A stretch of DNA of 64,000 nucleotides. Origin: Ruminococcoides sp045593025 (lineage in GTDB: Bacteria > Bacillota > Clostridia > Oscillospirales > Acutalibacteraceae). Made by a program: the position numbers and the translations under genes. The DNA lies in NCBI GenBank assembly GCA_045593025.1, contig JAZNVW010000019.1:6867-70866 (forward strand), read 5' to 3'. Below, piece after piece: positions 52,225 to 60,628 of the stretch (position 1 is the first letter of the stretch; each line of letters starts with the position of its first letter). The notes under the pieces were generated by a model that saw only the letters and a program-made list of their open reading frames with translations, had not been told where the DNA came from and made no database searches.

Positions 52225-52973
52225 TGGCAGTTGTATTTGAAAAGCCCAAGGCACTTACAGATGCAGTTCTTCACTATTGCCCCGGTTGCACTCACGGTAT
52301 CATTCACCGGCTGGTAGCAGAGGCTATTGACGAGCTTGGCATTCAGGGCAAAACCATCGGTATTGCTCCTGTTGGTTGCTCCGTTATGGCTTATGATTAT
52401 TTTGATATTGATATGGTTCAGGCTGCACACGGCAGAGCTCCCGCTGTTGCTACAGGTGTAAAGCGTGCAAACCCCGAGAACATTGTATTTACATATCAGG
52501 GTGACGGCGACCTTGCCGCTATCGGTACTGCAGAAACCGTTCACTCCGCTGCAAGAAACGAGAACATTACCATCATCTTCGTTAACAACGCAATCTACGG
52601 TATGACAGGCGGTCAGATGGCTCCCACAACTCTGCCCGGTCAGGTTACTCAGACCTCTCCCTACGGCAGAGACACTCAGAGCGTTGGTTTCCCCCTTAAG
52701 GTTTGCGAGCTTCTCTCAAACGTTGACGGTGCTACCTACCTTGAGCGTGTAGCGGTTAACAATGTTAAGAACGTTAAAGCCGCCAAGAAGGCTATCAAAA
52801 AGGCTTTCCAGTATCAGGTTGAGGGTAAGGGTTTCTCTCTTATCGAGGTTGTTTCCACTTGTCCCACAAACTGGGGTATGACTCCTCAGAATGCCTTGAA
52901 GTGGCTTGAAGATAATATGCTTCCTTATTATCCTTTGGGTGTATATAAGGATAAGTTCGCACAGGAGGATTAA
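52224..52973 (+). CDS. 2-oxoacid:ferredoxin oxidoreductase beta (TPP) subunit
   Basis: 249 residues. The TPP-binding motif is seen as YQGDGDLAAIGTAETVHSAARNENITIIFVNN in two parts (GDGD at about 93, then the NN end), and HYCPGCTHGIIHRLVAEAI near the N-terminus provides cluster ligands. It joins alpha as the catalytic core. AAAGGAGG precedes the ATG. The gamma gene begins 5 nt after the stop. Confidence 0.93.
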   Translation: MAVVFEKPKALTDAVLHYCPGCTHGIIHRLVAEAIDELGIQGKTIGIAPVGCSVMAYDYFDIDMVQAAHGRAPAVATGVKRANPENIVFTYQGDGDLAAIGTAETVHSAARNENITIIFVNNAIYGMTGGQMAPTTLPGQVTQTSPYGRDTQSVGFPLKVCELLSNVDGATYLERVAVNNVKNVKAAKKAIKKAFQYQVEGKGFSLIEVVSTCPTNWGMTPQNALKWLEDNMLPYYPLGVYKDKFAQED

Positions 52974-52977
52974 GACT

Positions 52978-53514
52978 ATGACAAAGAATATGCTTATTGC
53001 AGGCTTCGGCGGACAGGGTATCCTTTTCTGCGGAAAGTTTCTGGCTTATGAAGGTCTTCTTGAGGATAAGTCTGTAAGCTGGCTTCCCTCCTACGGTCCT
53101 GAGATGCGCGGCGGTACTGCTAACTGCTCCGTTATTATTTCCGATATCCCCGTTGGTTCTCCCATCGTTTCCAACCCCGATATCCTTATGGTTATGAATA
53201 TGCCCTCACTTGATAAGTACGAGGACGCTACTGTTGCAGGCGGTCAGATTTTTGTTGACAGTGCTCTCATTGACAGAAAAGTTAACCGTACTGACGTAGA
53301 GGCTTATTATATCCCTGCAACAAAGCTTGCAAATGACGAGGGACTTTCAGGTCTTGCCAATATGATTATGATTGGCTACGTTATCAAGAAGTCAGGCATT
53401 ATTCCTTTTGAGAATATTGACCGTGCACTTCAGAAGGTTGTTCCTGCTTCCAAACAGCACCTTCTTGATTCCAACAGGAAGGCACTGGAGCTTGGCTACA
53501 ACTACGCTGAGTAA
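52978..53514 (+). CDS. 2-oxoacid:ferredoxin oxidoreductase gamma subunit
   Basis: 178 residues with the family start LIAGFGGQGILFCGKFLAYE and SYGPEMRGGTANCSVIISD; binds the CoA substrate region. ATG 52978 follows ACAGGAGG, which lies inside the end of the beta gene. Last subunit of the set. Confidence 0.94.
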   Translation: MTKNMLIAGFGGQGILFCGKFLAYEGLLEDKSVSWLPSYGPEMRGGTANCSVIISDIPVGSPIVSNPDILMVMNMPSLDKYEDATVAGGQIFVDSALIDRKVNRTDVEAYYIPATKLANDEGLSGLANMIMIGYVIKKSGIIPFENIDRALQKVVPASKQHLLDSNRKALELGYNYAE

Positions 53515-53521
53515 TATCAGG

Positions 53522-53550
53522 GTGACAAACTGACGTTTTTGTGTTATACT
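53522..53550 (+). promoter_or_regulatory. Predicted promoter of the HTH-cupin/ligase pair
   Basis: GTGACA, 17 nt, TATACT. No T-box is present here, unlike the fused version at 38609. Confidence 0.55.
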
Positions 53551-53591
53551 TGATGTAATGCTTACATTTTTTAGAAAAGGAGATACCCCTC

Positions 53592-54143
53592 ATGACTGAA
53601 CAGTTAAAAGAAATCGGAACCCGACTTGAAGAGCTTCGTGACATCTGCGGTATATCTGCTGAGGATATGGCACGTCAGATGGATATGACTGTAGAGGAAT
53701 ACCGTGCTTACGAGGAAGGTCAGCTTGACTATTCCTTCAGCTTCCTTTACAATGCCGCAAACATCCTTGGTGTGGAAGTCGTGGATATTATGAGCGGTGA
53801 TTCTCCCAAGCTTTCTACCTGCGTTGTTACAAAGAAGGACCAGGGTATTGCAGTAAGCCGTAACGATTCTTACGACTACTCTCACCTTGCCTTCACCTTC
53901 CGCGGTAAGCGTGCAGAGCCCATGATAGTTACTACTCAGCCCTCAAAGAAAACTCCTGTGATGCACGAGCACGAGGGTCAGGAGTTCGACTACATACTCT
54001 CAGGCACTATGAAGTTTTACATCGGTGATATTTCCTACGAGCTCAGTAAAGGCGACAGCATTTACTTTGATTCGGGAAAGCCTCACTCTTTCAAGGCAAT
54101 AGGGGATAAGCCCTTAAAGTTCCTTGCGATTGTTATCAAGTAA
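53592..54143 (+). CDS. XRE-cupin transcriptional regulator
   Basis: 183 residues: an XRE helix-turn-helix (about 1-65; GTRLEELRDICGISAEDMARQ) and a cupin domain (about 105-183; MHEHEGQEFDYILSGTMKFY, with His ligands, and FDSGKPHSFKAIGDKP). It matches the first 190 residues of the 38609 fusion in layout. It probably senses a small acid or CoA-related ligand and controls the downstream ligase. AAAAGGAGA precedes the ATG. Confidence 0.88.
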   Translation: MTEQLKEIGTRLEELRDICGISAEDMARQMDMTVEEYRAYEEGQLDYSFSFLYNAANILGVEVVDIMSGDSPKLSTCVVTKKDQGIAVSRNDSYDYSHLAFTFRGKRAEPMIVTTQPSKKTPVMHEHEGQEFDYILSGTMKFYIGDISYELSKGDSIYFDSGKPHSFKAIGDKPLKFLAIVIK

Positions 54144-54164
54144 TTTTTCCGAGGAGTTCAGGGA

Positions 54165-55892
54165 ATGGCAATATATGAAAAATTTACAGGCAGGTCAAGA
54201 GAGTCTTTTACCTCTCTTGAAGATTGTCGTCAGAATTACAAGCTTACCTGGAATGATGACTTCAACTTTGCCTATGATGTAATTGATGAGCTGGGAAAAA
54301 CAAAGCCCGACAAGCTGGCGCTTCTGTATATCTCAGCAGATAATGAGGAGAAGCGTGTTACCTTCCGCGATATGATGCTTCTTTCCAATAAAGCCGCAAA
54401 CTACCTTAAATCTCTTGGCATCAAGAAGGGTGACAGGGTTCTGCTGATTCTCAGAAGAAGTTACCTTTTCTGGGTTGTTCTTCTTGCTTTGCACAAAATC
54501 GGTGCAGTGGTAGTTCAGGCTAACGATATGCTCAAAACAGGTGAGTATATCTACCGCTGTAACGTGGGCAGAATTGATGCAATCCTCCTTACAGGCCACG
54601 GCAAGTGCACAGAGATTTACGATGAGGGCGAGGGTCAGTATGAAACCGTACGCCTTAAGATGGTAACTGAGCACAAGGATGCAGGCGAGGGCTGGATTGA
54701 CTTTGAGGAGGGACTTGAGAAAGCCTCTGACAAGTGGACCCGTCCCACCGGCAGAGCTGCAACAAAGGCTACTGACCCCATGATGATGTGTTTTTCATCA
54801 GGTACTACAGGTTACCCCAAGATGATAGTTCACGATTTTTCCTATCCTCTGGGTCATATTATGACAGGTCTTTTCTGGCACAGGGTTGTGGACGGCGGAA
54901 TGCACTTTACCATTTCTGACACAGGCTGGATGAAGTCTGTGTGGGGCAAGCTCTACGGACAGTGGTTCGGTGAAACCGCAATTATGGTTTATGATTTTGA
55001 GCGTTTTGTTGCAAAGGATATTCTGGAGAAACTTGAGAAATATCAGGTTACAACCTTCTGCGTGCCTCCCACAATGTATCGTTTCCTGCTTCAGGAGGAT
55101 GTTAAGAGCTTTGACCTTTCCTCCATACAGCATTGCTGTACAGCAGGCGAGGCACTTCCTGCAGATGTTTTTGAGAAATGGCGTGAGCTTACAGGGCTTG
55201 AGATTCACGAGGGCTTCGGTCAGAGTGAAACTCCCATCTGTGTAGGTACACTTTACCCCTGGAGCAAGCCTGTTCCCGGTTCAATGGGCAGACCTGTTCC
55301 CGGTTATGACATCAAGCTTCTTGATGCAGACGGTGAGGAATGCCGTCAGGGTATTACAGGTGAAATCTGTATCAAGGCGCCTACCCTTTCAACCAGACCC
55401 CGCGGTCTTCTGTGCAACTACAACTGGAGCAAAGAGGATACCAAGGAGAAGTGGTACGGCGGATACTACCATACAGGTGACGTTGCCTATATGGACGAGG
55501 ACGGTTTGTTCCACTATGTTGGCAGAAATGATGATGTTATCAAGTCCTCCGGCTACCGCATAGGACCCTTTGAGGTTGAATCCGTGCTTCTGGAGCATCC
55601 TGCAGTTTTAGAGGCGGCGGTTACCGCTTATCCTCACGAAACAAGAGGCCAGATTGTTAAGGCTAATCTTGTGCTTCGCGAGGGATACACTCCTTCTGAG
55701 GAGCTTACAGAGGAGCTTAAAAACTACGTTAAGAAGAACACAGCTCCTTACAAATATCCCAGAATGATTGAGTATTTTGATGCTCTGCCCAAGACCTTCT
55801 CAGGCAAAATCCGCCGCGTAGAAATCCGCGCAAAGGATGTTGAGAAGTACCGTGCAGAAAAGCTTGCCGCAGAAAAAGCAGGCAATAACTGA
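54165..55892 (+). CDS. AMP-forming acyl-CoA ligase
   Basis: 575 residues, paralogous to the ligase part of the 38609 fusion: MMCFSSGTTGYPKM (about 207), YYHTGDVA (about 432), KSSGYRIGPFEVES (about 457) and SGKIRRVEIR near the C-terminus, all in matching order. Expected to turn a carboxylic acid, ATP and CoA into acyl-CoA. It follows the XRE-cupin gene after 21 nt. Position next to the vor genes suggests its product feeds them; the acid is not known. Confidence 0.92.
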   Translation: MAIYEKFTGRSRESFTSLEDCRQNYKLTWNDDFNFAYDVIDELGKTKPDKLALLYISADNEEKRVTFRDMMLLSNKAANYLKSLGIKKGDRVLLILRRSYLFWVVLLALHKIGAVVVQANDMLKTGEYIYRCNVGRIDAILLTGHGKCTEIYDEGEGQYETVRLKMVTEHKDAGEGWIDFEEGLEKASDKWTRPTGRAATKATDPMMMCFSSGTTGYPKMIVHDFSYPLGHIMTGLFWHRVVDGGMHFTISDTGWMKSVWGKLYGQWFGETAIMVYDFERFVAKDILEKLEKYQVTTFCVPPTMYRFLLQEDVKSFDLSSIQHCCTAGEALPADVFEKWRELTGLEIHEGFGQSETPICVGTLYPWSKPVPGSMGRPVPGYDIKLLDADGEECRQGITGEICIKAPTLSTRPRGLLCNYNWSKEDTKEKWYGGYYHTGDVAYMDEDGLFHYVGRNDDVIKSSGYRIGPFEVESVLLEHPAVLEAAVTAYPHETRGQIVKANLVLREGYTPSEELTEELKNYVKKNTAPYKYPRMIEYFDALPKTFSGKIRRVEIRAKDVEKYRAEKLAAEKAGNN

Positions 55893-55916
55893 TTTAAGAA
55901 TATGCAGATAAAAGAC

Positions 55917-55942
55917 GTAGCTCCCTCAAAAGAGGGAGCTGT
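55917..55942 (+). terminator. Hairpin after the ligase gene
   Basis: AGCTCCCTC / GAGGGAGCT with a 4-nt loop, weakly T-tailed. The following CTTGCCATAATGGCAG forms another small stem. Confidence 0.45.
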
Positions 55943-55972
55943 CTTGCCATAATGGCAGTTTGAGGGAGATAT

Positions 55973-56545
55973 ATGAAATTGACAAAAGAAAACTTAAAAA
56001 GATGTTTACAACTTTTTCTTGCCTTTTTTAAGGTTGGTGCTTTCACCTTCGGCGGAGGCGTTGCCATGATTCCTTTTATGGAGAGGGAAGTTGTTGAGAA
56101 GAAAAACTGGATAGACAAAGATGTACTCCTTGACATAGTTGTTGTGTCTGAGTCTACTCCCGGCCCCATAGCAATAAATGCGGCAACTTTTATCGGTTAT
56201 AAGGTGGCAGGTTTCTTCGGCTCAGTTTTTGCAACCTTAGGTGTTGTAATGCCCTCATTCATAATTATTCTTCTGCTGTCTTTCTGCCTTGAGTTTGTAT
56301 GGGAGAACGAGATTGTCCAGTTTGCACTCAGGGGTATCCGTGCAGGTGTGCTGGCACTGGTGGCAAAGGCACTGTGGGGATTGTTCAGAAAAACTCCCAA
56401 GAATGCTTTTGCCTATGTAATGATAGCGTTAAGCTTTATTGCGGTAGCGGTTTTCGATGTGAAGGTGCTGATTGTTATTGTTTCAGGAGCACTTATCGGT
56501 CTTGCCGCCTTCTTTATCTCAAAGAAAGCAGGTGAGAAGAAATGA
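55973..56545 (+). CDS. Chromate transporter family, half-size subunit 1
   Basis: 190 residues, one CHR domain of about six helices: the family motif FFKVGAFTFGGGVAMIPFME (about 19-38) and SESTPGPIAINAATFIGYKVAG (about 60-81). Half-size CHR proteins occur as pairs and form a heterodimer; export of chromate or sulfate-like anions is the family role. It overlaps the second gene by 4 nt. Confidence 0.9.
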   Translation: MKLTKENLKRCLQLFLAFFKVGAFTFGGGVAMIPFMEREVVEKKNWIDKDVLLDIVVVSESTPGPIAINAATFIGYKVAGFFGSVFATLGVVMPSFIIILLLSFCLEFVWENEIVQFALRGIRAGVLALVAKALWGLFRKTPKNAFAYVMIALSFIAVAVFDVKVLIVIVSGALIGLAAFFISKKAGEKK

Positions 56546-57141
56546 TTTTCCTTGAACTTTTTTTGATTTTCCTCAAACTTGGTGCCTTTACCTTTGGCGG
56601 AGGCGCGGCTATGATGCCCTTCCTTGAAGATGAGGTTGTAAGCAGAGGTTGGCTCACAACGGAGCAGTTTGTGGATTTTGTTGCCATCAGCGAGAGTACG
56701 CCCGGCCCCTTTGCGGTGAATATTGCAACCTATATCGGCTCTGTTAAGGGCGTTGAGTTCGGCGGCAATGCATTGTGGGGAATATTGGGTGCCGCCTGTG
56801 CAACTTTCGGACTGGTGCTCCCTTCCTTTGTAATCATTTTGCTTATTGCAAGGTTTTATGATAAGTTTAAGGAAAGCCGACTGGTTTCGGGAGCTATGAA
56901 AGGTCTGAAGCCTGTTTCCATCGGACTTATTGCGGCGGCTGTGCTTTCAATCGGTCAGGTTGTTTTCTTTCCGTCGGGATTTGCTTTTTCGGAACTGTTA
57001 AGCTATAACTTCATTACCTCTCTCGTATTATTCGGAGCAATGTTTGTGCTTTGTCTGAAAAAGCTTCACCCTATACTTATTGTGGTGATTTCGGGTGTAG
57101 CAGGAGTAGGATTTGGCTTCCTTGAAAAACTTTTTGTATAA
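56542..57141 (+). CDS. Chromate transporter family, half-size subunit 2
   Basis: 199 residues, second CHR half: FLKLGAFTFGGGAAMMPFLE (about 10-29) and SESTPGPFAVNIATYIGSVKG (about 50-70). Translationally coupled to the first half (ATGA overlap). Followed by a strong terminator. Confidence 0.9.
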   Translation: MIFLELFLIFLKLGAFTFGGGAAMMPFLEDEVVSRGWLTTEQFVDFVAISESTPGPFAVNIATYIGSVKGVEFGGNALWGILGAACATFGLVLPSFVIILLIARFYDKFKESRLVSGAMKGLKPVSIGLIAAAVLSIGQVVFFPSGFAFSELLSYNFITSLVLFGAMFVLCLKKLHPILIVVISGVAGVGFGFLEKLFV

Positions 57142-57145
57142 AGCG

Positions 57146-57178
57146 TAGGGTCCACGCCTTTTGCGTGGACCCTTTTTG
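57146..57178 (+). terminator. Terminator after the chromate transporter pair
   Basis: AGGGTCCACGC / GCGTGGACCCT followed by TTTTTG. Confidence 0.85.
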
Positions 57179-57190
57179 TATGCCTTTTGT

Positions 57191-57319
57191 TTAGCAGCAG
57201 CCGCCACAACCATTATTGTTGCAATCATTGCCACCGTTTCCGCAACAGGACAGGATGAGGATAAGGATTACAATCCACCAGCAGCAGTTACCGCCGAAGA
57301 AGCCGTTGTTGTTACACAT
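57191..57319 (-). CDS. 42-residue Cys-rich membrane peptide
   Basis: 42 residues, starting MCNNNGFFGGNCCWWIVILI and ending CNNNGCGGCC. One hydrophobic helix (about 13-25) sits between Asn/Gly/Cys-rich ends, with nine Cys in all. An AAAGGAGGCACC ribosome-binding site supports translation. The layout recalls the small Cys/Gly-rich YjcZ-like peptides of Firmicutes, but I cannot assign a family. It is opposite in direction to its neighbours. Confidence 0.6.
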   Translation of the reverse strand: MCNNNGFFGGNCCWWIVILILILSCCGNGGNDCNNNGCGGCC

Positions 57320-57572
57320 AATTGAAGGTGCCTCCTTTCAGTGCTCAGCACAGAAGCAAAGAGCAAAAACTACATCTTTGGGCTTTTTGATTTGCTGTTT
57401 TGTGCTGTCTACATTACATCATATTGCACAGACCCATTATTGGTTACAACAAAATTGAGTTCCTTTGCTGTGCGTAAATGTTGATTTGTGCAATATATCA
57501 AAAACCAACATTATTTTTTGGATAAAACGCGAGAAATTAGAAAAAACTTATTAAGTTTTTTCAATATAATGG

Positions 57573-57601
57573 TTGTATTGCTGTTTGTTCTATTGTATAA
57601 T
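57573..57601 (+). promoter_or_regulatory. Predicted promoter of the dockerin starch-binding gene
   Basis: TTGTAT, 17 nt, TATAAT. An AAAACTTATTAAGTTTT palindrome lies at about 57542-57560. The rest of the 57320-57650 gap is AT-rich with no gene. Confidence 0.6.
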
Positions 57602-57650
57602 ACAAGGTGAATTAGCTTCGGGCTATAAAATTTTTAAGGAGGTTATCCCT

Positions 57651-59867
57651 ATGGCAAGAAGAGTTTTATCAATTGTTCTGGCAGTTCTGATGATTCTTTC
57701 TATGTCAGTTGTAGCAGTTTCTGCTTACACTGTACCTGAAGGATTCGAAATAGCAGATACTCCCGGCAAGGATGAAACAGGCATCAACGGTGAGGTTTAC
57801 GGTCTTATCGGTGACGCTGAGACTGATGACGTTGTAAACATCAAGGATGCAACACTCATTCAGAAGAAGGTTGCAGCAATTGAGGAACTTGATAAGTTCC
57901 AGACAGTAGTTGCAGACGTAGACTTTGATGGTAAGATTACTATCAAGGATGCTACTGCAATTCAGAAGTGGGTTGCAGGTCTTAAAGTTGAAGAACCTAT
58001 CAACTACCTGATTTATATCCCCGCAGAGGAACCCACACAGGCACCTACAACAGTAGAGCCCACACAGGCACCTACAACAGTGGATCCCACACAGGCACCC
58101 ACAACAGTGGATCCCACACAGGCACCCACAACAGTAGATCCCACACAGGCACCTACAACAGTAGAGCCCACACAGGCACCTACAACAGTAGATCCCACAC
58201 AGGCACCTACAACAGTAGATCCCACACAGGCTCCCACAACAGTTGAGCCCACACAGGCACCTACAACAGTAGAACCTACACAGGCTCCCACAGACGCACC
58301 TACAGAGGCACCCACAGAAGCACCTACAGATGCTCCCGTACTTGTTGAGTCTGACTATGACCTTATGGGTTCCTTCAACGATTGGAACGGTCAGGCACTG
58401 TATGTTGTTGATGATGCAACAGTAGCATTGACAATCGAGCTTGCAGCAGACGAGTATACATTTAAGATTAAGACCGGTGATACATGGTACGGCAACGATG
58501 GAACAATCGAAGGCACTTGTGAAAACTGGGGCTTCCGTACTACCGCAGGTAACTGTACTCTTAAAATTACAGAGGCAGGCGAATACACATTTACAGTAAC
58601 TGTAAATGATGCAGAACGTCTTGGTGTTACAATCACAAAGGCAGCTGATGTAGAAGATCCTACAGATGCTCCCGTTGATGAGCCTACAGACGCTCCCACA
58701 GATGCTCCCACAGATGCTCCTGCAGATACAGTTACAGTTTACTTCACAAATAACTGGAAATTTGCAGACCAGTATGTTTACTATTGGGGTACAGATTCTG
58801 ATCCCGAATGGCCCGGTGTTGAAATGACATATGTACGTGATTCCAACAACGGTGACGGCATCTTCTGTGCAGAAATTCCTGCAGACGTAGAGGGTGTTGT
58901 TTTCAATGGTCTCCATGATCAGGATCCTAACACACGCAGACAGACAGTAGATATCAAGGAAGGCATTGTAGATAACGCAGGCTTCTACTGTGAAGAAGAG
59001 GTTGACGGTAAGATTACTGTTGGTACATATACATATAGTGATCCCGTAACACCTACAGATGCACCTACAGACGCACCCACAGATGCACCTACAGTTGCTC
59101 CCACAGAAGCACCTGCAACTGATGTACCCGCAACTGATGCACCTGCAACTGACGCACCCGCAACTGATGCACCCGCAACTGATGCACCCGCAACTGATGC
59201 TCCCGCAACAGAGGCTCCCACAGAGGCACCTACAGAGGCTCCCACAGAGCCTGAGGCTATCAAGGTTTATGCTATCAACTCCGCTAAGTGGGATGCAATG
59301 TGTACTCACTTCTGGGGCGGCACAGGTGTAACAGGTACTACCTGGCCCGGCAAGACTATGACAAAGACCGGTAAGAATGTTAACGGCTTTGATGTATACG
59401 AGTATACATTTGAAGTTGCTCCCCAGAACATCATCTTCAACAATAACAACAAGGGCTCTCAGACCGCTGACCTTAAATTCCAGGCTGGCAAGTACTTTGA
59501 TATCAAGGGCGGCAAGTGGTATGACTCCCTTGATGATGTTCCCGCTGTAGCAGCTACTTCAACAGACAGATACCTTGTAGGTGAATTCAATGGTTGGAGC
59601 ACAACTGCTAACGAGTTTATGCTGAAAGCAGAGGGCGACAGCGTTGCTTACTTAGAGCTTGAGCTTGCAGCAAACACAACATACGAGTTTAAGGTTGTTC
59701 GTGAGGGTGCATGGACCAGCTATAACGGTTCTATCACAGGCACAGCATCAGGACTGCAGTTTAGTTCAAGCGTAGGTGGTAATACAAAGATCACTACCAA
59801 GAATGCAGGCGTATATGTGTTTACATTCGGTATAAATGATTCCAAGCTTTCTGTTACATATCCCTGA
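57651..59867 (+). CDS. Secreted dockerin protein with starch-binding-like modules
   Basis: 738 residues. Signal peptide (1-25, ending VSA); dockerin directly after it (about 53-112; VNIKDATLIQKK and ITIKDATAIQKW units); TQAPTT linker (about 125-225); a sandwich module starting DLMGSFNDWNG (about 232-330); DAPT linker; a CBM26-like module (about 360-463; VYFTNNWKFADQYVYYWG, WPGVEMTYV); DAPA linker; a second CBM26-like module (about 537-636; HFWGGTGVTGTTWPGKTM); and a last module starting YLVGEFNGWS that repeats the first. There is no catalytic domain, so it should bind starch and dock on a cohesin, like the Sas proteins of the Ruminococcus bromii amylosome. ATG 57651 follows AAGGAGG. Confidence 0.85.
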   Translation: MARRVLSIVLAVLMILSMSVVAVSAYTVPEGFEIADTPGKDETGINGEVYGLIGDAETDDVVNIKDATLIQKKVAAIEELDKFQTVVADVDFDGKITIKDATAIQKWVAGLKVEEPINYLIYIPAEEPTQAPTTVEPTQAPTTVDPTQAPTTVDPTQAPTTVDPTQAPTTVEPTQAPTTVDPTQAPTTVDPTQAPTTVEPTQAPTTVEPTQAPTDAPTEAPTEAPTDAPVLVESDYDLMGSFNDWNGQALYVVDDATVALTIELAADEYTFKIKTGDTWYGNDGTIEGTCENWGFRTTAGNCTLKITEAGEYTFTVTVNDAERLGVTITKAADVEDPTDAPVDEPTDAPTDAPTDAPADTVTVYFTNNWKFADQYVYYWGTDSDPEWPGVEMTYVRDSNNGDGIFCAEIPADVEGVVFNGLHDQDPNTRRQTVDIKEGIVDNAGFYCEEEVDGKITVGTYTYSDPVTPTDAPTDAPTDAPTVAPTEAPATDVPATDAPATDAPATDAPATDAPATDAPATEAPTEAPTEAPTEPEAIKVYAINSAKWDAMCTHFWGGTGVTGTTWPGKTMTKTGKNVNGFDVYEYTFEVAPQNIIFNNNNKGSQTADLKFQAGKYFDIKGGKWYDSLDDVPAVAATSTDRYLVGEFNGWSTTANEFMLKAEGDSVAYLELELAANTTYEFKVVREGAWTSYNGSITGTASGLQFSSSVGGNTKITTKNAGVYVFTFGINDSKLSVTYP
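58030..58290 (+). repeat. 24-bp tandem repeats coding PTQAPTTV linker
   Basis: About ten units of CCCACACAGGCACCTACAAC and variants encode the Pro/Thr linker. Similar DAPT/DAPA repeats lie at 58670-58725 and 59050-59245. Confidence 0.9.
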
Positions 59868-60007
59868 GTATAAGTTTGAGGATTTGTTACTTAAGCAAAG
59901 TTAACTGAATAATCAGTATGAGGCTGACCTTTCGGGGTCAGCCTCTTTCTTTTATGCTTGTAACACAGGCGATTTCTTGGTATAATGACAGAAAAGGGGG
60001 ATTTACT

Positions 60008-60598
60008 ATGCTTCTGTATGATATTACAAGCGATATTATGACTGCAAAAGTTTACGAGGGAGACCCTGTGCCCGCATTAGAATACATAAGTCAGATTGAA
60101 TCGGGGGATGACTATAATCTGTCAAAGCTTTCTATGTGCAGTCACAACGGAACTCACATTGATGCACCTTATCATTTTGACCCTGACGGAGAAAAAATAG
60201 GGGATATGAGGCTTTCGACTTTTTATGGCAAATGCACTGTGGTAAGTATCAAGGGTATACTTACAGGTGAGGATATGGAAAAACTCCTGCCCTACTGCAA
60301 AAAACGTCTGATTCTCCACGGTGAGGGTGAGGCTTTTATATCTCAGAGTGCGGCTGTGGTTATTGCTGACAGCGGAATTGTCCTTGTAGGCACAGATGGG
60401 TTGTGCCTTTCAACTGCGTTTGATGAGATGCGTGTGCATCTTGAATTTGCCCGAAAGGGTGTGGCTGTGCTTGAGGGACTTGACCTTAAGGGTATCAAAG
60501 ACGGCGAATATACCCTGTGTGCTTTTCCGCTGAAGGTGTCACAGGCTGAGGCGGCTCCCTGCCGTGCAATTCTTATGGAGCAGGAAAAAGGCTTCTGA
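60008..60598 (+). CDS. Cyclase-family (kynurenine formamidase-like) metal hydrolase
   Basis: 196 residues with the family metal motif SHNGTHIDAPYHF (HxGTHxDxPxHF, about 42-54) and a second conserved GLDLKGIKDGEYTL near the C-terminus. Members hydrolyse N-formylkynurenine, isatin or other cyclic amides; no tryptophan genes are nearby. ATG 60008 follows AAAGGGGGAT. Confidence 0.85.
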   Translation: MLLYDITSDIMTAKVYEGDPVPALEYISQIESGDDYNLSKLSMCSHNGTHIDAPYHFDPDGEKIGDMRLSTFYGKCTVVSIKGILTGEDMEKLLPYCKKRLILHGEGEAFISQSAAVVIADSGIVLVGTDGLCLSTAFDEMRVHLEFARKGVAVLEGLDLKGIKDGEYTLCAFPLKVSQAEAAPCRAILMEQEKGF

Positions 60599-60628
60599 CT
60601 GGTATATAATTCTTTGGAGGAAAAATGT

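Noticed and set aside
52906..52977. N-terminal extension of the gamma oxidoreductase subunit
   Set aside because: These codons overlap the beta subunit in another frame; ATG 52978 has its own ribosome-binding site and gives the family's normal start.
55973..57141. Frameshifted full-length chromate transporter
   Set aside because: The two halves each have a complete CHR domain and overlap as ATGA, the normal layout of paired half-size CHR proteins.
57705..59309. Long antisense open frame (534 aa, very rich in Cys and Ile)
   Set aside because: It is the reverse complement of the linker repeats and modules of the dockerin gene. Its composition is an artefact of codon bias and it has no ribosome-binding site.
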